A stretch of 64,000 nucleotides of DNA, from NCBI RefSeq assembly GCF_001642695.1, contig NZ_LWCC02000005.1, positions 1,349,682-1,413,681 on the forward strand, written 5' to 3'. Shown here piece after piece: positions 47,110 to 54,759 of this stretch (positions within the stretch are counted from its first letter, which is position 1; every line of letters begins with the position of its first letter). The position numbers and the translations under genes are program-made. The notes beneath the pieces were generated by a model that saw only the letters and a program-made list of their open reading frames with translations, did not search any database and was not told the DNA's origin. The DNA comes from Streptomyces chilikensis. Lineage in GTDB: Bacteria > Actinomycetota > Actinomycetes > Streptomycetales > Streptomycetaceae.

Positions 47110-49151
47110 GCCGTACCGAGCAGGAGGTCCGGCAGCTCTACGCCGAGGCGAACCGGATGCCCGCCGGACCCGCGAAGTTCGCCGCGCTGGAGCAGGCGGC
47201 CCGGCACGCGGACGCCCTCGGGCTGGTGGAGTTCGCCTTCGAGATCCGGATGCGCTCCACCTCCGTCTTCCACAACAACGGGGCGGCGCAGAAGGCGATG
47301 GTCGCCTTCTCCTGGTGCCTGGCGGCCTACGACCGCGAGCCGGAGCGCTTCGGCGGGTGGAGCGAGCGGAGCCTGCTGTGGAACCTGAAGTGGATGATCT
47401 ACAACGTCCACCAGTTCCCGGAGATCCCGCTGCGGCACGCCCTGGACCTGCTGGAGGACATGGAACGCCGCTACCGGCGCGGCGGGCACAGCATGCACGC
47501 CGTGCTGCAGCACCGGGGCCTGATCGCCGAGAGCGTGGGCGAGCTGGAGCAGGCGCGCGAGCACTACGAGCGGATGGCCCGCGCCCCGCGCGACCACCTC
47601 TCCGACTGCGCGGGCTGCGTGCCCAGCAGCCAGACCCGCACCCTGGTGGCGCTGGGCCGGGACGAGGAGGCGATCGAGGTCGGCGAACCGGCCCGCACCT
47701 CCTACTGCAGCGACCAGCCGCAGTGGATCAACTCGGAGCTGCTGCTGCCGTACCTGCGGACCGGGCAGCCGCACAAGGCGCTGGAGGCGCACCGCACCGC
47801 CTACCGGCGGATCCGGGAGAAGCCGTACCACCTGGCCGAGCTCGCGCTGCACCTGATGTTCTGCGTGCACACCGGCAACCCGGAGCGGGGCCTCGACCTG
47901 GTCGAACGGCACCTGCACTGGCTGGACTCGCCGCGCACCCCGCTCGCCGACGCGGACTTCTGCGCGGCCGCGGTGGCGGTGCTGCGCACCCTGCAGGAGC
48001 GGGGCGAGGGCGACCGCCCGGTGCGCTCCCGCGCCGGCTCCGCGGGCGGGCGGGGCGCGGTCACCGTGGCGTCGCTGGCCGCCGGACTGCGGGAGCGGGC
48101 GCTGCGACTGGGCGAGCGGTTCGACGCCCGCAACGGCAACGCGTACCAGGGCGAACGGCTGCGGCGGCGGATGGCGGCGGGGCCGCTCGGCGAACCGCTG
48201 CCGCTGCACGTCTTCCACCCGGCCGCGCACTCCGCCGCGGATCCGCGGGCGCGGCGGATCCGGGAGCTGGTGGAGAACGTCGCCGCGCTGACCGCCGCCG
48301 GCGAGGGCGAGGCGGCGGCCGTGGCCCGGCTGGAGGCGGCGGAGGCGCTGCTCGACGCCGGCCGCGGCGAGGAGGCGGCGGAGGCCGCCGAGGAGGCCGT
48401 CCGGGAGGTCGAACGCCTCGGCCTGGACGGACACGGGCCGCGCGCCGCCTGGCTGCTGGTCCGCGCGCACCGGGCGGACGGCGACCGGCAGCGGGCCGCC
48501 GCCGTCCTGCGCGACCTGGTGGAGGGCACCGCCCCGGACGCCGTGCTCGACGGCCTGCCGTCCCGGCCCGGGCTGGAGGAGGACCTGGGCCACCTGCTGA
48601 CGGACGCCGGCGACCGGCACCGCTGGTTCCTGTCCGCCTCCCTCGGCTACGCGGCGGCCGGCCGCACCGAGGAACGCCTGAGGTCACTGGTCATGGCCCT
48701 GCGCACCGCGGACGGTCCCGAGGCGCTGGCCCGTGCGGCCTCGGCGGCGGAGGCGGCCGTGACCGGGCCGGGCGTCGGAGCCCTCCGGGCGGCACACGTC
48801 CGCCTGGTCCTCGCCGACGTGCTGCGCGACGCGGGGCGCCCGGAGGAGGCCGCGGCACAACTGGAGGCGGTCCGGAAGGAACCGCCCGGCTCCGGCCCGG
48901 AGTACCGGGAGGTGCTCGCCCGGGCGCTGACCGCCCTGGGAGCGGTGCGGTTCCGGCTCGGCGAGCACGGGGCCGCGGAGGAGGCCGCCCGCGCGGCCCT
49001 CGCCCTCGGCGCGGACGACGACTGGACGGCGGCCGTCACCCTGGCGCTCGCCCTCCGCGCGCGCGGAGCCGCCGAGGAGGCCCGCGCCGTGATGGAGGCC
49101 CACGGCCTCGACGAGGAGGACGTCGACGAGGAGAGCCTGGACGACTGCTGA
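47106..49151 (+). CDS. Tetratricopeptide-repeat protein coupled to the Hsp90-like gene
   Basis: A 681-residue helical protein with TPR-like repeats across its length; clear ones include EQAREHYERMARAPRD, GQPHKALEAHRTAYRRI and AGRPEEAAAQLEAV. Cys pairs (CAGC near 180) are of unknown meaning. The C-terminus is highly acidic (EEDVDEESLDD). The ATG overlaps the Hsp90-like stop, so the two are made together. Eukaryotic Hsp90 co-chaperones often use TPR domains, which makes direct partnership plausible but unproven. Confidence 0.85.
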   Translation: MSRTEQEVRQLYAEANRMPAGPAKFAALEQAARHADALGLVEFAFEIRMRSTSVFHNNGAAQKAMVAFSWCLAAYDREPERFGGWSERSLLWNLKWMIYNVHQFPEIPLRHALDLLEDMERRYRRGGHSMHAVLQHRGLIAESVGELEQAREHYERMARAPRDHLSDCAGCVPSSQTRTLVALGRDEEAIEVGEPARTSYCSDQPQWINSELLLPYLRTGQPHKALEAHRTAYRRIREKPYHLAELALHLMFCVHTGNPERGLDLVERHLHWLDSPRTPLADADFCAAAVAVLRTLQERGEGDRPVRSRAGSAGGRGAVTVASLAAGLRERALRLGERFDARNGNAYQGERLRRRMAAGPLGEPLPLHVFHPAAHSAADPRARRIRELVENVAALTAAGEGEAAAVARLEAAEALLDAGRGEEAAEAAEEAVREVERLGLDGHGPRAAWLLVRAHRADGDRQRAAAVLRDLVEGTAPDAVLDGLPSRPGLEEDLGHLLTDAGDRHRWFLSASLGYAAAGRTEERLRSLVMALRTADGPEALARAASAAEAAVTGPGVGALRAAHVRLVLADVLRDAGRPEEAAAQLEAVRKEPPGSGPEYREVLARALTALGAVRFRLGEHGAAEEAARAALALGADDDWTAAVTLALALRARGAAEEARAVMEAHGLDEEDVDEESLDDC

Positions 49152-49225
49152 GAAGCCCGGACGACCGGTGAAGGACGCGGAACGAACCGCGGGGACGGGG
49201 AAGGCGGCGGTGGCCGGACGGCGTT

Positions 49226-49399
49226 ATGTGGCCCGGGGGGGTACCGGGCGGGTACCGGATCTGGGACAACCGGGGGAAGCGCCACTGGGGCGACCTGTAC
49301 GAGCTGTGTCCGGACGACCTGCTCACGGAGCTCAACGGGGCGAAGGACCCGGCGCGGCTGACGGAGCTGCTGCGGCGGTACCGCGCCGCCAGGCGTTGA
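49226..49399 (+). CDS. Small conserved-looking protein
   Basis: A 57-residue frame reads GGYRIWDNRGKRHWGDLYEL, then CPDDLLTELNGAKDPARLTE and LLRRYRAARR. It starts at ATG 49226, 74 bases after the TPR gene. Composition (Trp, Tyr, a helical C-terminal half) is protein-like and third positions are GC-rich. An overlapping longer frame is Gly/Arg-rich noise. I recall similar short Streptomyces proteins but no named family. No strong ribosome site is present. Confidence 0.55.
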   Translation: MWPGGVPGGYRIWDNRGKRHWGDLYELCPDDLLTELNGAKDPARLTELLRRYRAARR

Positions 49400-49527
49400 G
49401 GGCGGGGAGAACCGGGGCGGGCCGGTGCGGTGCGGATCCGGGCCCGCTGCCACCATCGTGGGGACGGCCGGGAACGGCGCGCGGGGATCCGGCCCGCGCG
49501 CCCGGCCACGGGACGGAGGACCGGCGC

Positions 49528-49752
49528 ATGCCGCACGTGATCATCAAGCACTTCCCCAAGGACCTCGACGAGGAGACCCGGGCGCGACTGGCGGCCCGGG
49601 TCTCGGAGGCGGTGCAGGAGGCGTTCGGGGTGCGGGCGGGGGCCGTGTCCATCGGGCTGGAGCCGGTGGAGCGGGAGGACTGGGACGCCGAGGTGTACCG
49701 GCCGGAGATCGCGGGGCGCGAGGACCGGCTGATCCAGTTCCCGGACTACTGA
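49528..49752 (+). CDS. 4-oxalocrotonate tautomerase family protein
   Basis: A 74-residue protein. It begins Met-Pro-His-Val, so cleavage of Met leaves the catalytic N-terminal Pro. The family pattern VIIKHFPKDLDEE, a central helix and VSIGLEPVEREDW is present. These small enzymes form hexamers or dimers and tautomerise enol/keto acids. GGAGG lies 7 bases before ATG 49528. The substrate is unknown. Confidence 0.88.
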   Translation: MPHVIIKHFPKDLDEETRARLAARVSEAVQEAFGVRAGAVSIGLEPVEREDWDAEVYRPEIAGREDRLIQFPDY

Positions 49753-49831
49753 CCGGCGGACCGCCGGTTGACGGGGCGTCGGTCGACGGACCACCGGGCG
49801 GCGGACCACCGGCCGGCGCCCCGCCGCCCGC

Positions 49832-50626
49832 TCAGCGGTAGAAGGTGATCCGCGGGTGCGCCTCGGGGTCGAGCCAGGCGATGATCTTCTCGACCGTGTC
49901 GCCGTCGACCATCAGGTCGGTGTCGTCCGGTTCCCCGTATCCGTGGACCAGGGTGTCCCCGGCCCCGTCCGTGTCGGCGACGAAACCGTGGGAGACGTTC
50001 GACGGGCCGAGGTCGAGGCCCCGGAAGGTTCCCCCGGTGACGCGCTCGTAGGGGAAGCGCGTGCCCTCGGGGGCCTTCCGGTCGCCGAAGGCCGTGGTGA
50101 CGGGATAGGTGCCCTCGGGGACGCCGATGCCGTCCTCCGCCAGGCCGGCGGAGAATTCTTCCTTCCACGTGCCGGTGGCGGGGTCCTTGGTCCAGGCGAT
50201 GACCTTCGGGAAGTACTGCTGGTTCAGGTAGACGGTGACCATCTGGGTCGCGTCGCCCGGCTCCGCCTCGTCCGGGAACTCCTCCGCGTAGAGGTCGGTG
50301 GGGTCCGAGCCGGAGGAACCGGACGAGCCGCCGGAGCCCGAGCCGTGGTCGTCGTCATCGTCGTCGTAGTCGTGGTAGCCGCCGTAGCCGGACGAGCCGC
50401 CGCCGGCGCAGGAGGACGAGCCGCCGCCGTCCGAGCCGCCGGAGTTGCCCTTGCGGCCTCCGGACACGGCGCAGCTGTCACCGCAGGCGGCGGTGAGCAG
50501 CACCGTGGAGGACAGCGCGCAGACCACCAGGACCGCGCGCGCCCGCAGCAGCCGGCGACGCGCCTTCGGGGCGGCGGGGACGGGCGGGGGGACGGACTCG
50601 GCCGGCGGAAGATCTTCCGGGGACAC
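49832..50626 (-). CDS. Lipoprotein with L,D-transpeptidase-like or unknown extracellular domain
   Basis: A 264-residue protein. A 25-residue basic/Pro-rich lead is followed by a lipoprotein signal (VLVVCALSSTVLLTAACGD, lipobox Cys near 49), then a Gly/Ser/Asp-rich linker with a run of Asp. The globular part (about 120-264) has QMVTVYLNQQYFPKVIAWTK, GVPEGTYPVTTAFG and NVSHGFVADTDG. The lay-out hints at a YkuD-like fold, but the catalytic HxxxxxxSxGC motif is not visible, so I leave the function open. GTG 50626 has GAAGGG upstream. Confidence 0.7.
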   Translation of the reverse strand: MSPEDLPPAESVPPPVPAAPKARRRLLRARAVLVVCALSSTVLLTAACGDSCAVSGGRKGNSGGSDGGGSSSCAGGGSSGYGGYHDYDDDDDDHGSGSGGSSGSSGSDPTDLYAEEFPDEAEPGDATQMVTVYLNQQYFPKVIAWTKDPATGTWKEEFSAGLAEDGIGVPEGTYPVTTAFGDRKAPEGTRFPYERVTGGTFRGLDLGPSNVSHGFVADTDGAGDTLVHGYGEPDDTDLMVDGDTVEKIIAWLDPEAHPRITFYR

Positions 50627-50712
50627 GGTGGGGCCCTTCGCGCGGGACGGTGACTGCGGTGCGCCAGGGACCCTATCGGAGCACGGCGGGGTCCGGTGCG
50701 GGAACGGGCGGG

Positions 50713-50844
50713 TCAGTCCTGCGGCTCGCGCTCCTCGCTCGGCAGGAAGCCCTCGACGACGCGGCGGTCGCGGCGGACCTGGTACGCCGTGGAGACGGCG
50801 ATGAGCAGGAGGGCGGGGGCGACGGGGATCAGGTAGGGGGCCAT
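50713..50844 (-). CDS. Small single-span membrane protein
   Basis: A 43-residue peptide: one membrane helix (PYLIPVAPALLLIAVSTAYQ), then a basic RRDRR stop-transfer segment and an acidic end. The ATG overlaps the stop of the upstream frame (TGATG), and GGAG lies 8 bases upstream. The hydrophobic helix and good ribosome site suggest a real gene. The family is unknown. Confidence 0.55.
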   Translation of the reverse strand: MAPYLIPVAPALLLIAVSTAYQVRRDRRVVEGFLPSEEREPQD

Positions 50845-51251
50845 CAGGGGGTCTCCTTCCGGTCACGGTCGTACGCGCGGTCGCGGCCGTGGTCCTGGCC
50901 GTGGGTGCGGTCCCGGCGGGGTCCACGCCCGCGGTCGCGGTGCGTCCTGGTGAGGGCGGTCCCGATCGCGGCGACGCGGTCGGCGAGCGGGCCGAGGGCG
51001 GCGACGGCCCGGGTGACGGGGTCGCCCTCCGGTCCGCCGGGGGCACGGGCGCGCGCGGACGCGGCCCGGACCTCCCGGAGGGGGTCGGCCTGTTCACCGG
51101 TCAGACTGCCACGCGGCTCCGACAGCCGGAGCAGGCCGGCCCCGGCGCCGGTGGCGGGGGTCCGGGCCCGGGCGCGGTGGTGGTCGTCGGTCACGGCGGC
51201 CGGCCCGGCGCCGGACGTGACGGGCCGCACGCGCCGGGCGATGCGGTTCAT
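50844..51251 (-). CDS. Hypothetical Arg-rich protein
   Basis: A possible 135-residue protein starting MNRIARRVRPVTSG, with an Ala/Arg-rich middle and an Arg/Asp repeat-like end (DRTHGQDHGRDRAYDRD). The ATG overlaps the stop of a 54-codon frame and its own stop overlaps the membrane peptide, so three small frames are chained. There is no recognised domain and no strong ribosome site. It could be non-coding. Confidence 0.35.
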   Translation of the reverse strand: MNRIARRVRPVTSGAGPAAVTDDHHRARARTPATGAGAGLLRLSEPRGSLTGEQADPLREVRAASARARAPGGPEGDPVTRAVAALGPLADRVAAIGTALTRTHRDRGRGPRRDRTHGQDHGRDRAYDRDRKETP

Positions 51252-51412
51252 GCCGCGGTGCGGGCGCCGGAGCGGGAACGGCGGTTCGGTGCGAGGGGCG
51301 TCCCGCCCCGCTCCCCCCTCCGGAACGGCTTGGAGGAGACCGGCACCGGCGGCGGGGCGGCGGGCGGGCAGCCGGCGGCAAGCACGCCGGTGCCGGTGGG
51401 AACAGCGTCCAT
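51248..51412 (-). CDS. Hypothetical small Pro-rich protein
   Basis: A possible 54-residue protein beginning MDAVPTGTGVLAAGCPPAA, with GAGGAC 6 bases before the ATG at 51412. It is Pro-rich, then basic. Its stop overlaps the next start (ATGA). Support is only the ribosome site and chained overlaps. Confidence 0.3.
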   Translation of the reverse strand: MDAVPTGTGVLAAGCPPAAPPPVPVSSKPFRRGERGGTPLAPNRRSRSGARTAA

Positions 51413-51507
51413 GGCAACGTCCTCGAGCGTCGGGAACACCTCTGAGCGGTGGGGAGAACGGTCCGGACGGCCGCGCGGACCGAGCCGCGGCGGGCCGTCG
51501 TCGAAGG

Positions 51508-51552
51508 CCCCGGTTCCGGACCCCGGCACACTGCCGGGGTCCGGAACCGGGG
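51508..51552. terminator. 21-bp perfect hairpin in a divergent interval
   Basis: A 21-bp perfect stem (51508-51528 with 51532-51552) has a 3-base loop. Its size and GC content match terminators elsewhere in this window. It lies between minus-strand frames and the plus-strand CdaR gene, where no transcript would be expected to end. Confidence 0.6.
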
Positions 51553-51699
51553 TCGTCCCCCGTGCTCCCCGTGTGCACATCATGAACGCCCGCGGCGGAC
51601 CCGCGCATTGCCGGTTTCCGGCAGCGTTGGCTAAGGTCCCGCTGCCGGGTGGGCGTCAGGAACGCGTCAAGAAGCGTCGAGGGAACGGGCGGTGGAGCG

Positions 51700-52776
51700 A
51701 TGACTCCAGGGGTGGGACCGGAGGACTTCCTGGACGGTTTCGACCGCATCCTCGTCGAGGTCGCGGCCACCGGACGCCGCCTGACGCGGGAGGAGCTGGA
51801 GTCCCGCCGGGACCTGGGCGAGCAGGCGGCCGAGGCCGGGCTGGGGCTGCGCGGAATGGTCGGCGCGCACTTCGCCGCAGCCCGGGAGGCCTGGCCCGCC
51901 GCGTCCGCCGGAGCGGGCGGGCCCGGTTCGGCGGACTCCGCGCTGGCCGCGGTCCAGCAGGCGGTCGACTCCTTCGCCGAGGGGTACGAGCGGGCGCAGC
52001 GGCAGGCGATCCGTCAGGAGGAGGCGGGGCGGCGGGAGTTCATCGACGACCTGCTGCACGGCCGCAGCGACCTGGGCCGGCTGGCGGAGCGGGCCGAGCG
52101 GTACGGACTGCGGCTGGCCCGCGCGCACGCGGTGGCCGTGGCGGAGGGGCCGGCCGCGTACGAGGAGGGCGACCCGGTGCCGCGGCGGGTGGTGCGGGCG
52201 ATGACCGCGCGGTTCGACAGCCGGCGGATCCTGGTCACCACCAAGGAGGGGCGGATGCTGTGCATCGCGCCGGGCGACCAGGAGGACGTCCTCGCCTGGT
52301 TCGCCAAACAGGCGTACGCGGCGACGGACGGCGGACGGGTCGCGGTGGGGCGGTCCCATCCGGGGCCCGGGGGTGTCGTCCAGTCGTACGAGGAGGCGCT
52401 GAACACGCTGGAGATGGCGGAGCGGCTGGGATTCGACGGACCGGTGCTCAAGGCGGCGGACCTGCTGGTCTACCCGGTGCTGGCGCGTGACCGGCAGGCG
52501 CTCGCCGACCTGGTGGTGAGCGCGCTGGGGCCGCTGCGGTCGGCGCGGGGCGGGGCCCGGCCGTTGCTGGACACGCTCACCGCGTACTTCGACTCCGGGT
52601 GCGTGGCGGCGGAGGCGGCGCGGCGGCTGTCGCTGAGCGTGCGGGCGCTGACGTACCGGCTGGAGCGGATACGGCAGCTGACGGGGGCGGACCCCGCGGA
52701 TCCGGGTCAGCGGTACACGCTCCAGACCGCGGCCATCGGCGCCCGGCTCCTCAACTGGCCCGCGCAGGAACTGTGA
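51700..52776 (+). CDS. CdaR/PucR-type transcriptional regulator
   Basis: A 358-residue protein. The N-terminal half is helical (RsbRD-like, DFLDGFDRILVEVAATGRRL), followed by a GGDEF-like CdaR central region and a C-terminal PucR helix-turn-helix (TLTAYFDSGCVAAEAARRLS, VRALTYRLERIRQLTG). Such regulators respond to small metabolites. No operator was recognised. ATG 51700 follows GGAG closely. Confidence 0.88.
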   Translation: MTPGVGPEDFLDGFDRILVEVAATGRRLTREELESRRDLGEQAAEAGLGLRGMVGAHFAAAREAWPAASAGAGGPGSADSALAAVQQAVDSFAEGYERAQRQAIRQEEAGRREFIDDLLHGRSDLGRLAERAERYGLRLARAHAVAVAEGPAAYEEGDPVPRRVVRAMTARFDSRRILVTTKEGRMLCIAPGDQEDVLAWFAKQAYAATDGGRVAVGRSHPGPGGVVQSYEEALNTLEMAERLGFDGPVLKAADLLVYPVLARDRQALADLVVSALGPLRSARGGARPLLDTLTAYFDSGCVAAEAARRLSLSVRALTYRLERIRQLTGADPADPGQRYTLQTAAIGARLLNWPAQEL

Positions 52777-52923
52777 GCCGACGCCGTCCGCGCGGCCGCC
52801 CGACGGGCGGCATCACCGCCCGCGGCCCGCGCTCCACCCGGACGGCGCTCCACGGCGGGCGGGCGGACCGGCGTCTGCCTAGCGTGGCAGCACGTAACGG
52901 GTCCGCGACAACCGGAGGTTCCC

Positions 52924-53286
52924 ATGGCCCTGCGCCGCTCCCTGTCCCGCGTCGTCATGAGCGCCGCCGCCACCGCCCTGCTGTTCGCCGGCGCCGCGCC
53001 GGCCACGGCCGGGGACGACCACCACCACCACCCCTCCCCGCCGAGCGAGCAGTTCTACCAGGGCCGCGTGACGGCCCCGGGAGGCCTGCGGCTGCACACC
53101 TCGCCCACCACCGGCAGCGAGGTGATCGGCTTCGCCCCCAGGGGCTCGGTGGTCGACATCTTCTGCAAGGCCCCCGGCGAGACCGTCGACGGCAACCCGC
53201 TCTGGTACCTGCTCGCCGACGGCACCTGGGCCTGGGGTCCCGCCCGGTACATCAAGAACATCGGCCCGGCCCCCCGCTGGTGCTGA
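52924..53286 (+). CDS. Secreted SH3-like domain protein
   Basis: A 120-residue protein. A Sec signal peptide (about 1-29, ending ATAG) and a His-rich patch (DDHHHH, about 31-36) are followed by an SH3b-like domain (GRVTAPGGLRLHTSPTTGSE through WAWGPARYIKNIG) with two Cys. SH3b domains bind peptidoglycan. The His cluster at the mature N-terminus could bind metal. Confidence 0.85.
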   Translation: MALRRSLSRVVMSAAATALLFAGAAPATAGDDHHHHPSPPSEQFYQGRVTAPGGLRLHTSPTTGSEVIGFAPRGSVVDIFCKAPGETVDGNPLWYLLADGTWAWGPARYIKNIGPAPRWC

Positions 53287-53328
53287 CATAACGGGACAAC
53301 ACGGCCGCCGCTTGCTACGTTCCGACCC

Positions 53329-54759
53329 ATGACCACCCAGGCCGCGCGGGACGGGAAGGCAGCGGAGCCGACGCCCGCCCCGGCGGTGCCCGCCGGCCGC
53401 CGGGGCGTCGAGCTCGCCCTGATCGTCCTCGCCGTGTTCCTCTCCGTGTGCGGTTACTGCGCCGTGGGCCTGGCCCGCACCGGACACGTCCCGCCCGACG
53501 CCGTCCGTCACGGCGCCGGGCTCGGGGCGCTGGCCCTGACGGCCCACGTCGTGGTCCGGCTGCGCGCCCCCCGCGCGGACCCCCTGCCGCTGCCCATCGC
53601 CGTGCTGCTCAACGGCCTGGGCCTGGTGCTCGTCCACCGCCTCGACCTGGAGACGCCCGGCGACCGGGCGGCGCCCGCGCAACTGGTGTGGTCGATGCTG
53701 GGGGCCGGGCTGTTCATCCTGGTCGTCTGGCGGTTGCGGGACCACCGCGCGCTGCGGCGGGTCACCCGCGCGTGCGGGATCTCCGCGCCGGCCCTCCTGG
53801 TGCTCCCGGCCTTCTTCCCTGCGGTGAACGGCTCCCGGATCTGGGTCCGTGCCGCCGGCTTCTCGCTCCAGCCCGCGGAGTTCGCCAAGGTGCTGCTGGT
53901 GGTGTTCTTCGCCGGGCACCTGGCGGCCCACCGCGAGGCGCTCGCCGGGACCGGCCGCCGGGCGCTGGGCCCGGTGGCCGCGACCTGGCTGCTGAGCGTG
54001 GGCGTCCTGGTGCTGGAGCGGGACCTGGGCACCTCCCTGCTCTTCTTCGCCCTGTTCGTGATCCTGCTCTACGTCGCCACCGGCCGCCTCGCCTGGATCG
54101 CGCTGGGGTCGGCCCTGCTGTCGGCCGCCGCGGTGGCCGTGGCGCGGATCGAGCCGCACGTGCGCGGACGGGTGGCGGACTGGCAGGACCCGTTCGCCTC
54201 CGTCGCGGCGGGCGAGGGCGCGGGACAGCTCGCCCAGTCGCTCTTCGCCTTCGCGGCCGGCGGACTGTCCGGGGAAGGGCTGGGTCAGGGGCAGTCGAGC
54301 CTGATCGGCTTCGCGGTCAAGTCGGACTTCATCCTGGCCACGGTCGGCGAGGAGCTGGGGCTGGCCGGGCTGAGCGCCGTCATCGTGCTCTACGCGCTGC
54401 TCGTCGAACGCGGCTACCGCGCCGCCCGGCTGGCGCGCGACCCGTTCGGACGGCTGCTGGCGGTGGGGCTGGCCTCGCTGGTCGCCGTCCAGGTGTTCCT
54501 GATCGCGGGCGGGGTGACCGGTCTGATCCCGCTGACCGGGATGGCGATGCCGTTCCTGGCGCAGGGCGGGTCCTCGGTGGTCACCAACTGGGTGATCGTC
54601 GCCCTGCTGATCCGGCTCGGCGACGCGGCCAACCGCGCCCCGGCGGAGGACGTCCCCCCGGACGGCCCGTCCGCCGTGCCGGTGGGCGGTCCGGTGGGCG
54701 GTCCGGTGGGCGGTCCGGTGGGCGGTCCGGTGGGCGGTCCGCGGGAGGCGGGGCCGTGA
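53329..54759 (+). CDS. FtsW/RodA/SpoVE family glycosyltransferase
   Basis: A 476-residue SEDS protein with about ten membrane helices. Motifs: SRIWVRAAGFSLQPAEFAKV, LERDLGTSLLFF, FIGL-type GFAVKSDFILATVGEELGLAG and TGMAMPFLAQGGSS near the end. It polymerises lipid II. The C-terminus ends in five VGGP repeats. The PBP gene overlaps it (GTGA), the standard SEDS-PBP pair. It is likely one of several such pairs, perhaps for development. Confidence 0.93.
   Translation: MTTQAARDGKAAEPTPAPAVPAGRRGVELALIVLAVFLSVCGYCAVGLARTGHVPPDAVRHGAGLGALALTAHVVVRLRAPRADPLPLPIAVLLNGLGLVLVHRLDLETPGDRAAPAQLVWSMLGAGLFILVVWRLRDHRALRRVTRACGISAPALLVLPAFFPAVNGSRIWVRAAGFSLQPAEFAKVLLVVFFAGHLAAHREALAGTGRRALGPVAATWLLSVGVLVLERDLGTSLLFFALFVILLYVATGRLAWIALGSALLSAAAVAVARIEPHVRGRVADWQDPFASVAAGEGAGQLAQSLFAFAAGGLSGEGLGQGQSSLIGFAVKSDFILATVGEELGLAGLSAVIVLYALLVERGYRAARLARDPFGRLLAVGLASLVAVQVFLIAGGVTGLIPLTGMAMPFLAQGGSSVVTNWVIVALLIRLGDAANRAPAEDVPPDGPSAVPVGGPVGGPVGGPVGGPVGGPREAGP
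54682..54741. repeat. 12-bp perfect tandem repeat, five copies
   Basis: Five copies of GTGGGCGGTCCG encode VGGP at the C-terminus of the SEDS protein, just before the PBP start. Copy number may vary. Confidence 0.92.
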
